A model generated the notes under the pieces. It made no database searches, had not been told where the DNA came from, and worked only from the letters and a program-made list of their open reading frames with translations. From positions 1 to 19,091 of the forward strand of contig CAYGUX010000036.1 of the NCBI GenBank assembly GCA_964353175.1: a stretch of 19,091 nt of DNA. The letters run 5' to 3'. Positions 7,857 through 13,057 of this stretch are shown one piece after another. Each line of letters opens with the position of its first letter. Within the stretch, counting starts at the first letter, position 1. The stretch comes from JAIYCX01 sp964353175 (GTDB taxonomy: Bacteria; Bdellovibrionota_C; UBA2361; SZUA-149; DAOLCO01). The translations under genes were made by a program, and so were the position numbers.

Positions 7857-8216
7857 ATGATCGGACGCTTGCTTGTAGCTGTAGTGTTGATGCAGTTGTT
7901 TTTGGTTCAAGCTTCATACGCTGAAGAGCCTATGGTATGTTGGGAGAAGGATTTTCCTACAAACCAAAATGGCGTACTTAAGGCTTTTGAAGGTCCTACT
8001 CAGAAAGAATCGGAAGTAGCTGCTAAGAGAGTGTTTAGCGTACTATCAATTGCGTTGTTTGGATTTTTCATTATTTTCATTTTATTCGCATTCTTTTATG
8101 AGCCGAAAAAAGGCATCGCTAAACCAACTCCATTGAGGGGGATAAGAAAAGAAGACTCTCCTTCAAGTCAACACAAGGGTAAGCCCGAATCTACTCGATG
8201 GGAAATCAGCGAGTAA
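7857..8216 (+). CDS. Small membrane protein with signal peptide, unknown function
   Basis: A 119-residue protein. A classic signal peptide ends at ASYA-E (about residue 22). A short extracytoplasmic part with one Cys (MVCWEKD) follows, then a single membrane helix at about 61-82 (VFSVLSIALFGFFIIFILFAFFY), and a basic, Ser/Pro-rich tail that should lie in the cytoplasm. A strong ribosome site, TTAGGAGG, sits 8 bases before the ATG, and an intrinsic terminator follows the stop, so this is a well-formed monocistronic gene. It has no recognisable family. It is divergent from brnTA and shares the interval between repeat copies 2 and 3, where it is the only gene not linked to TA function. Confidence 0.8.
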   Translation: MIGRLLVAVVLMQLFLVQASYAEEPMVCWEKDFPTNQNGVLKAFEGPTQKESEVAAKRVFSVLSIALFGFFIIFILFAFFYEPKKGIAKPTPLRGIRKEDSPSSQHKGKPESTRWEISE

Positions 8217-8232
8217 AAATTGGGTTCGAGAA

Positions 8233-8272
8233 GGGGTTAGCAAGTATGGATGCTTGTTGATCCCTGTTTTTA
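8233..8272 (+). terminator. Intrinsic terminator of the gene at 7857
   Basis: GGGGTTAGCAAG (8233-8244) pairs along all 12 bases with CTTGTTGATCCC (8253-8264), three of the pairs being G-U in RNA. The loop is 8 bases and TGTTTTTAT follows. It lies 16 bases after the stop codon. Confidence 0.8.
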
Positions 8273-8330
8273 TCTCTAAGCTTTTAAATAGTTCATAGAA
8301 GTTCGGGGTAATCTAGCATAAATTGATAGA

Positions 8331-8369
8331 GCAATTGCTAGCCTACTTACTTTTAAATTACCCAATACC
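8331..8369 (+). repeat. Interspersed 39-bp repeat, copy 3 (degenerate)
   Basis: GCAATTG followed by GCCTACTTACTTTTAAAT. It is the most diverged copy: the usual AAC is AAT and the right-hand part is lost. Confidence 0.6.
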
Positions 8370-8421
8370 TTTTCTATCCTAGAGTTTCACTCTACAGTTT
8401 CTTGCCTTAGTAATCTATGCC

Positions 8422-8460
8422 GCAAATACTAGCCTACCTACTTTTTAACAAGTTATAATT
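8422..8460 (+). repeat. Interspersed 39-bp repeat, copy 4
   Basis: GCAAATA, core GCCTACCTACTTTTTAAC, then AAGTTATAATT. It lies 108 bases before the EamA-type gene. Confidence 0.85.
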
Positions 8461-8568
8461 CCTAAAGAAAATGCCAAATATGGCTCTGAGGATCTACGAG
8501 ATCTTGAGACATTCCTGTAATCATTGTAACGCACCAATACGTTTTAATTAAATTAGGAGGTATAAATA

Positions 8569-8988
8569 GTGAATTGGATAATTCTTTCGGTTTTTTCAGC
8601 CTTCTGTTTAGCGGCCTTAACTCTTTTAACAAAAGGTATTCTATCTAAGGGCGTGGTGCCAGAAGTTTTGAATTTCTGGCTTTTTGCCACTTCATCGATA
8701 GGATTTGGGTTTCTTGCATATTTCAGAGGTCTGTGTTTTCAGGTTCCTCATAGTACAGTTTATTTATTTGTCGCTTTACTAGTCGTTGTTCTAGGTTATA
8801 ATGATTTTTTAGTGCGTGCTTTTGCGGAAGCTCCGAATCCAGGCTATGTGCAAGGCGTTGTCTCCTTGAGTATGATTCTTGTTCTAATCCTATCTGTGTT
8901 CTTTTTTGGTTCGGCACTAACTTTCTCTAAGGTTGTTGGCATGGTACTTGTGTTGGCAGGAATTTTTATCCTTTGCTTTTGGAATTGA
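8569..8988 (+). CDS. Single-repeat EamA/DMT-type membrane protein
   Basis: A 139-residue, very hydrophobic protein with five predicted helices (about residues 3-24, 34-53, 62-85, 93-115 and 119-138), the pattern of one EamA repeat of the drug/metabolite transporter superfamily. Full-length EamA transporters carry two such repeats; single-repeat members work as dimers. Glu32 and Asp79 are charged residues in or near membrane segments. GTG is the start, supported by TTAGGAGG 8 bases upstream. The substrate cannot be inferred. The gene stands alone between repeat copies 4 and 5, together with the opposite-strand receiver gene. Confidence 0.8.
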   Translation: MNWIILSVFSAFCLAALTLLTKGILSKGVVPEVLNFWLFATSSIGFGFLAYFRGLCFQVPHSTVYLFVALLVVVLGYNDFLVRAFAEAPNPGYVQGVVSLSMILVLILSVFFFGSALTFSKVVGMVLVLAGIFILCFWN

Positions 8989-9084
8989 TAGATTTGTATT
9001 TTGCCTTATAGAGGATTTGTGTAAATCCCACATAACTAGCCTAGCTAACCATGAAACCAATAAAACTAGTAGTCCAAGCACGTG

Positions 9085-9128
9085 TTGGGTGGTGTATAGG
9101 TACCAACCTCTTTTTTTGTCATTTCCTG
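9085..9128 (+). repeat. 44-bp direct repeat B, copy 1
   Basis: Starts TTGGGTGG, has ATAGGTACCAACCTC in the middle and ends TCATTTCCTG. It differs from copy 2 (9968-10010) at about four positions. The two copies flank the receiver-domain gene. Confidence 0.85.
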
Positions 9129-9227
9129 TCCTAGTAGAAAAAAAGCACTTTCCTTTGGATTCTTTGATTCGAAAATCAGAAAACCTTTTTGGAAAATGCC
9201 TTTCACTTTGCGGCTGATCTGTCGACT

Positions 9228-9614
9228 CTAATAAGGCAACAGAACTTTAATTCTTTGAGCCAAAAAAAATAAGTCGAAGGGCTTAAGAAAAGTATGATCG
9301 AAGGCAGCCTCGTCAGAATCGGACGGGGCATCTTCCAGAAGGCCGATCAAAATCATGTGGTTGTATTCGAAATTGCCCTGTAGAGTTTTGACAATGCTCA
9401 AAGCTTTCTCCGCTCCCATGAGAAAGTCAATAACAACGCAATCTGGACGTATGATCTCTGCTGCCAGGAGACCAGTCTCTAAGATACTGGTCGTAATTTC
9501 GATCTTGAAATCCTCCTGGGAAAGCTTGTCGCTCAAACTCGATAGAGTTTCTTGATCAGAACCAAGCAACAAGATTTTCACATGTTCCCTTTTTTTCACC
9601 TCATCCGATTGCAT
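9228..9614 (-). CDS. Stand-alone receiver-domain (REC) protein
   Basis: A 128-residue protein made of one CheY-like receiver domain and no output domain. From the chosen start it shows a first strand VKILLLGSD, a phosphoacceptor Asp63 in CVVIDFLMG, and Lys111 in TFLKPFD. The usual acidic pair is reduced to a single Asp (GSD), and the conserved Thr/Ser after the fourth strand appears to be replaced in ILIGLLED, so phosphorylation may be atypical or lost. The ATG at 9614 is preferred because AAAGGA stands 8 bases before it; an ATG at 9641 would add nine residues but has no ribosome site. No kinase is nearby. By eye the gene is richer in G+C than its neighbours and is flanked by the B direct repeats, which suggests acquisition. 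Confidence 0.78.
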   Translation of the reverse strand: MQSDEVKKREHVKILLLGSDQETLSSLSDKLSQEDFKIEITTSILETGLLAAEIIRPDCVVIDFLMGAEKALSIVKTLQGNFEYNHMILIGLLEDAPSDSDEAAFDHTFLKPFDLFFLAQRIKVLLPY

Positions 9615-9782
9615 GGCACTAATCCTTTCAAAGGAGGCCATAGATTACCCATTGAAAATTCAAAAACAAACTAGTGGGCAATTCTAGTCTGTCGGAAACG
9701 CTGTTAAGACTGCCTATCAGCAATCCTAACGGCGCTCCCAACAAAGAATTACGTCAAAAGTTAAACCCTATAATCCAAAGGA

Positions 9783-9819
9783 AGTGTTTTATTCAACCAA
9801 GACAGCTGGATAAAACACT
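9783..9819. repeat. 10-bp perfect inverted repeat
   Basis: AGTGTTTTAT (9783-9792) and ATAAAACACT (9810-9819) are exact complements around 17 bases. Adding GGA/TCC outside, past one bulged base, extends the stem to 13. There is no T-run. It lies upstream of the receiver gene, inside the B-flanked unit. Confidence 0.65.
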
Positions 9820-9967
9820 ATCCCTATTCCTCTACCCATTTCCATTATTTTCAAAGAGCACCCTAAAACATATCGAATTATATAACATTTTTATTTAGTT
9901 GATGGAATTTGTTGCTTATAAAGTGTGCAGATTTCAATAAAAACCCTCGGATAGGCTGGGTGGCGGA

Positions 9968-10010
9968 TTGGGTGGCGGATAGGTACCAACCTCTTTTTTA
10001 TCATTTCCTG
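9968..10010 (+). repeat. 44-bp direct repeat B, copy 2
   Basis: Matches copy 1 at 9085-9128 apart from about four differences, including one T less in the T-run. An extra GGGTGGCGGAT unit precedes it, so this segment is tandemly duplicated at about 9958-9980. Confidence 0.85.
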
Positions 10011-10083
10011 AATCAACTTCTCCCTAAATACGATAACGATTAGTACGCCCAGGATTAATGAAGAACTAATCTGTAAGAACAAG

Positions 10084-10128
10084 CAAATAGTAGCCTACGT
10101 ACTTTTTAACTAATTGTAGTTAAAAGGA
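10084..10128 (+). repeat. Interspersed 39-bp repeat, copy 5
   Basis: GCAAATA, core GCCTACGTACTTTTTAAC, then a perfect 9-bp hairpin, TTTTAACTA (10105-10113) with TAGTTAAAA (10118-10126) around ATTG. It precedes the vapBC unit. Confidence 0.85.
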
Positions 10129-10335
10129 AATATCTCCTTCGAAGCGCTTAGGTTGTTGGTGGTTTGTGGTGTACCTATGGCTGTAACCATAGAGATTGTT
10201 ATGGGTGCCTTGCCTGCTATTCATTCTGCTTAATTCTTTTGTATAAGAATGATTACGATAAGTAATTAAGTGTTTTAAATAGGCAGGTTACTATTGGGCT
10301 TGATCTATGCAATTTTAGACTAGTAGGAGTGTATT

Positions 10336-10359
10336 GTTTTAAGGTTTTAAGGTTTAAAG
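10336..10359 (+). repeat. 8-bp tandem repeat upstream of vapB
   Basis: Two exact GTTTTAAG units and a third, GTTTAAAG, follow head to tail, ending 17 bases before the vapB -35. Possible operator or upstream promoter element. Confidence 0.6.
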
Positions 10360-10376
10360 GCGCAGCTTAATTTTTC

Positions 10377-10412
10377 TTGACATGCCTACATTATTTGCCT
10401 ATACTGCCTACA
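10377..10412 (+). promoter_or_regulatory. vapBC promoter giving a leaderless transcript
   Basis: TTGACA (10377-10382), a 17-base spacer and TATACT (10400-10405) form a near-perfect sigma70 promoter. The expected start site, about 7 bases on, coincides with the ATG at 10412. TGCCTA occurs three times across the promoter (10383, 10397, 10405), a plausible operator for the VapB ribbon-helix-helix. Confidence 0.75.
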
Positions 10413-10669
10413 TGAGCAAGAAGCAACAGTCACAATATACAATTAGAGCTATTCCTTCCGAATTAGACAGGCTTCTGCGTAAAAAAGCTAGAGACGAGCA
10501 ACTTAGTCTTAATCGAGCTACTATTAGTGCCTTGGAGGAAAGTTTGCTTGCTGAAAAGGCACCTAAATACGGCGATCTAGATTTTTGCATAGATACTTGG
10601 GCGAGTGAAGCGGATGTGGATGAGGCTCTAAAGGAGCAGAGAAAGATTGATAAAGATCTATGGCGATAA
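10412..10669 (+). CDS. vapB: VapB-like ribbon-helix-helix antitoxin
   Basis: An 85-residue antitoxin paired with the PIN-domain toxin directly downstream. Residues 8-46 (YTIRAIPSELDRLLRKKARD, then LSLNRATISALEESLL) fit an Arc/FitA-type ribbon-helix-helix for DNA binding and dimerisation. The acidic C-terminal part (DLDFCIDTWASEADVDEAL) should thread into the toxin active site. The start at 10412 is chosen because the promoter -35 and -10 cover the upstream in-frame ATG at 10382, which therefore could not be transcribed from that promoter. There is no Shine-Dalgarno sequence, consistent with a leaderless mRNA. It probably represses its own promoter through the TGCCTA repeats, alone or with VapC. 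Confidence 0.87.
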   Translation: MSKKQQSQYTIRAIPSELDRLLRKKARDEQLSLNRATISALEESLLAEKAPKYGDLDFCIDTWASEADVDEALKEQRKIDKDLWR

Positions 10670-10672
10670 GGT

Positions 10673-11062
10673 ATGGCCTTAAAAATTGTCCTTGATACCA
10701 ATCGTTATGTGGATTTTTGTAAAGGTGAGCCGTCGGCTGTTCAGCAAGTGCAAACGGCCAGAAAGATTTTTTTGCCCTTTATCGTACTTGCTGAGCTTAG
10801 GGCGGGATTTGCAAGTGGAGTGAAACAAGAAGCTAACTCAAAAATCTTATCTCGTTTTCTAAATGCCGAACGAACAGATGTTCTTTTTGCAGACGATCAA
10901 ACTATTCATCACTACGCGAGACTTTTTGCCTACTTAAGAAAAAATGGAAAACCGATTCCAACAAATGACTTATGGATAGCTGCCTTGGTTGTTCAACACG
11001 ATCTTATTTTAAGTACTAGCGATAAACACTTTAAGAACTTGCCACAACTGCCGACAATTTAG
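10673..11062 (+). CDS. vapC: VapC-like PIN-domain ribonuclease toxin
   Basis: A 129-residue PIN-domain endoribonuclease, the toxin of the vapBC pair; VapC proteins cut tRNA or rRNA in a metal-dependent way. The acidic metal ligands are all present: Asp8 in VLDTNRY, Glu41 in VLAELRAG, Asp99 in TNDLWIAA, and Asp117 in STSDKHF. The length is normal and nothing suggests inactivation. The ATG follows the vapB stop after only 3 bases, so translation is probably coupled and the antitoxin made in excess. Repeat copy 6 follows the gene. Which RNA it cuts cannot be told from the sequence. Confidence 0.93.
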   Translation: MALKIVLDTNRYVDFCKGEPSAVQQVQTARKIFLPFIVLAELRAGFASGVKQEANSKILSRFLNAERTDVLFADDQTIHHYARLFAYLRKNGKPIPTNDLWIAALVVQHDLILSTSDKHFKNLPQLPTI

Positions 11063-11129
11063 CTAGACTGATTCTGGCAAAAATCAAAATCTTTTTTCTT
11101 TTACATCAGCCTCTACCAGCCAACAATAC

Positions 11130-11168
11130 AAAAATATAAGCCTACCTACTTTTTAACCAGTTAAATTC
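11130..11168 (+). repeat. Interspersed 39-bp repeat, copy 6
   Basis: AAAAATATAA, core GCCTACCTACTTTTTAAC, then CAGTTAAATTC. TTTAAC-CA-GTTAAA is a short palindrome, and AAAGGGA/TCCCTT forms a hairpin just beyond. It separates vapBC from the Fic unit. Confidence 0.85.
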
Positions 11169-11333
11169 TAAAGGGAAACGTCCCTTAGGTATGCTACTTC
11201 ATCTTATCACGATTGATTTTATAAAACCTAAAATACTGGCTTGTTTTTCTGTATTCCTAGGCGAAGACTGGACTCAAGCCTAGCTGCTAGCTTAAGTGTT
11301 TAGTTTGTTGTTAAAAATAGAAGAATGGGTTCC

Positions 11334-11415
11334 GTCGGGGTAATCCCTTGCGGTTGTCTCCCCTAAGTCTCTGTATTGATTCGGTTCATGGGCGACCGCA
11401 AGGGATCGCCCCTAC
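11334..11415. repeat. REP-like imperfect inverted repeat
   Basis: The arms at 11334-11363 and 11390-11415 share an exact 12-bp core, ATCCCTTGCGGT (11343-11354) against ACCGCAAGGGAT (11395-11406), with partly matching GTNGGGG and GGGCGACC-type flanks. GTAGGGGCGATCCCTTGCGG palindromes are typical of REP elements spread by TnpA-REP (RAYT) transposases in many bacteria. Confidence 0.7.
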
Positions 11416-11535
11416 AAATTAGATGGCTAGGTAATCAAGGCTAAATAGAGTGTTCCGAATAAAAAATCTATCACCTTCTGTTAGTACCCACTCTAAAGGG
11501 CGAAGAGCCTGCTTTGGCGCCTTTGATGCGTGAAT

Positions 11536-11590
11536 TTATCTTTTCTTTCTGCGCTACCCTAAGAAAAGATAATGTGCTATCTTTTCTTAG
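11536..11590 (+). promoter_or_regulatory. Three mutually complementary segments before the Fic gene
   Basis: TTATCTTTTCTT (11536-11547) is the exact complement of AAGAAAAGATAA (11561-11572). The middle segment is also the complement of TATCTTTTCTTAG (11578-11590), with a 13-bp perfect stem from 11559 and a 6-base loop. The middle one can pair with either neighbour but not both. This fits a two-state RNA leader or three half-sites of an operator. Confidence 0.8.
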
Positions 11591-11614
11591 CAGGCATCTT
11601 AAAGAAGGCTTTTT

Positions 11615-12763
11615 ATGGATACAAGACTCGGCAAATTTATCAATATTAAGATTCCAGGGGAAAGCTATAAGGCTTACCTTCCGGTTCAGCTCTCGGATTT
11701 AGATTTGGATTTGGGTCGTCTTTATTCCCACCTTGAGAGGGCAACTTTAGCTATCGCTGAATTGAATGCGATTAGCACTTCAATTCCTAATAAGGCTTTA
11801 TTTTTATACATGTATGTTCGAAAAGAAGCTTTGTTATCATCTCAGATAGAAGGTACTCAAAGTTCATTAAATGACTTGATTCTTTTTGAACATGATCAAA
11901 GAACAAAAGTTTCTTTAGGTGATGTGGAGGAGGTCTCAAACTATGTAGTTGCTTTAGAATATGCTCTTGCTAGATTGAAAGGAGACTTCCCGCTTTCATT
12001 GAGACTACTAAGGGAAACGCATCAAATTTTATTATCAGGAACGCGTGGTGCTCAAAGTTTGCCGGGCGAATTCAGAAAGTCACAGAATTGGATCGGTGGA
12101 ACAAGACCTGGTAACGCACTGTACGTGCCACCACCGCCAGATAAATTAATAGACTGTCTTTCAGACTTTGAAAAATTTCTTCATGCGGAGACATATCCGA
12201 CTCTAATCAAGGCTGGCTTACTCCATCTTCAGTTCGAATCTATCCATCCTTTTTTAGACGGCAATGGGCGACTTGGTCGTTTACTTATTGTTATTCTACT
12301 TTGTGAGAATAGGATATTGAAGGAGCCCATTTTGTTTCTAAGCCTTTATCTTAAACGCAATAGGGAGCTATATTATAATTTACTTCAAGAAGTTAGAATA
12401 CGTGGAACTTGGGAGACATGGTTAGAGTTTTTTCTCGAAGGTATATGTCAATCTGCTAGTGAAGCTGTGGCGAATGCGAATGCTATTTGTAAGCTTTTTG
12501 AGGCGGATTTAAAGAAACTTGAAGCACTTGGTCGTATCAGGTTCTCATGTATTCAAATATTTGATTTTTTAAAGATGCTTCCTCAAGTGTCAGTGCAACA
12601 AGTGTCCAAGGGACTAAGCATGACAAACCCCACAGCTAGAAGTGCTTTAAATAAAATGCTTGAGCTAGATATATTAGTAGAGATTACCAGCAAGAAGCGT
12701 AGTAAGGTATATGTGTATAAACGGTATCTTGATCTTCTGGAGGAGGGGGCTGAGGCATTGTAA
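11615..12763 (+). CDS. Fic-domain AMP-transferase with built-in inhibitory helix
   Basis: A 382-residue Fic protein, a class that usually transfers AMP from ATP onto hydroxyl side chains of target proteins. The full Fic motif HPFLDGNGRLGR is at 211-222, with catalytic His211. The inhibitory helix motif (S/T)xxxE(G/N) is present N-terminally as SSQIEG (Ser75, Glu79, Gly80), making it a class II, self-inhibited Fic protein like the Shewanella SoFic type; no separate antitoxin is needed or seen. The flap segment may be RKSQNWIGGTRPGNALYVPP near 154-173. The last ~70 residues (SVQQVSKGLSMTNPTARSAL) look like a winged helix-turn-helix. The ATG is supported by AGAAGG upstream. Repeat copies 6 and 7 flank it. 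The target is unknown. Confidence 0.93.
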   Translation: MDTRLGKFINIKIPGESYKAYLPVQLSDLDLDLGRLYSHLERATLAIAELNAISTSIPNKALFLYMYVRKEALLSSQIEGTQSSLNDLILFEHDQRTKVSLGDVEEVSNYVVALEYALARLKGDFPLSLRLLRETHQILLSGTRGAQSLPGEFRKSQNWIGGTRPGNALYVPPPPDKLIDCLSDFEKFLHAETYPTLIKAGLLHLQFESIHPFLDGNGRLGRLLIVILLCENRILKEPILFLSLYLKRNRELYYNLLQEVRIRGTWETWLEFFLEGICQSASEAVANANAICKLFEADLKKLEALGRIRFSCIQIFDFLKMLPQVSVQQVSKGLSMTNPTARSALNKMLELDILVEITSKKRSKVYVYKRYLDLLEEGAEAL

Positions 12764-12819
12764 AATTCAAACATCAGTAATTTGTACTGGGCTCCGAGGC
12801 CAAGGGGAACAGGAATACC

Positions 12820-12858
12820 AAAAATATACGCCTAGCTACTTTTTAACTAGCTAGGTAC
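12820..12858 (+). repeat. Interspersed 39-bp repeat, copy 7
   Basis: AAAAATATAC, core GCCTAGCTACTTTTTAAC, then TAGCTAGGTAC. CCTAGCTA (12831-12838) and TAGCTAGG (12848-12855) are exact complements. It is the last copy in the window and marks the right edge of the accessory region. Confidence 0.82.
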
Positions 12859-12974
12859 TGGTATGAACTGGGGAAAATCTATTAAGATCAAAGACATACC
12901 CGGCATTAGTTTTCGCTAGAGGCAACAATTTATGTATGTTAGTACAGGCCTGTATATTCCAAGCCCTACAACTC

Positions 12975-13016
12975 GTTTTAATTAAAACTAAGTTTTTGCG
13001 GCTTATCATTGATAAG
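12975..13016. promoter_or_regulatory. Palindromes upstream of the SNase-like lipoprotein gene
   Basis: GTTTTAATTAAAAC (12975-12988) is a perfect 14-bp palindrome, and TTATC-ATT-GATAA lies at about 13004-13016. Either could be an operator; AT-rich palindromes also arise by chance. Confidence 0.35.
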
Positions 13017-13057
13017 GGTGATCAGTAGATTGTCCAATTTTTTGGAGAGATTGCTTC

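Larger units (their letters stand above)
8273..8568. other. Intergenic stretch with two repeat copies
   Basis: The gap between the gene at 7857 and the EamA-type gene holds repeat copies 3 and 4, only 91 bases apart start to start, and a small GCCA-AATA-TGGC hairpin at about 8471-8482. No coding region is convincing here. Confidence 0.6.
9615..10376. other. Long intergenic stretch without a convincing gene
   Basis: About 760 bases between the receiver gene and the vapB promoter. It holds a 10-bp inverted repeat (9783-9819), direct repeat B copy 2, interspersed repeat copy 5, a CTATGG/CCATAG hairpin (10175-10192), ATTCTT/AAGAAT and ATTAC/GTAAT hairpins near 10230-10265, and an 8-bp tandem repeat (10336-10359). 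Short open frames here lack ribosome sites and protein-like character. Confidence 0.5.
11063..11535. other. Intergenic stretch between vapC and the Fic regulatory segment
   Basis: Holds repeat copy 6, a small hairpin near 11275-11294 (AAGC-TAG with CTAGCTT) and the REP-like inverted repeat at 11334-11415. A weak TGATT/AATCA stem followed by T-rich sequence near 11070-11100 might end the vapBC transcript. No gene is seen. Confidence 0.5.

Noticed and set aside
9031..9050. Possible degenerate repeat copy (AACTAGCCTAGCTAAC)
   Set aside because: It shares CTAGCCTAGCTA with copy 7 and copy 4 parts but lacks the T-run and right half.
8933..9217. Plus-strand 94-codon open frame behind the EamA-type gene
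   Set aside because: It starts inside the EamA gene in another frame, runs through direct repeat B, has no ribosome site and no protein-like pattern.
9674..9898. Plus-strand 74-codon open frame
   Set aside because: It spans the 9783-9819 inverted repeat, has no ribosome site and has no recognisable domain.
9891..10082. Minus-strand 63-codon open frame with one hydrophobic stretch
   Set aside because: It needs a TTG start without a ribosome site and codes through the tandem GGGTGGCGGAT and repeat B, giving a RHPIRHP duplication; most likely spurious.
6048..12858. Interpretation of the 39-bp repeats as canonical integron attC sites
   Set aside because: TTTTTAAC resembles an RYYYAAC box and GTTAAAA-like strings occur nearby, but they lie only 2-11 bases apart instead of 40-120, no L boxes or long paired arms are seen, and no integrase is in the window.
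6048..12858. Interpretation of the repeats as XerC/XerD dif-type (pdif) sites
   Set aside because: The conserved part is 28 bases long, the right size, and the right half ends TTTAAC, but the left half has no match to a XerC arm and the two halves are not inverted.
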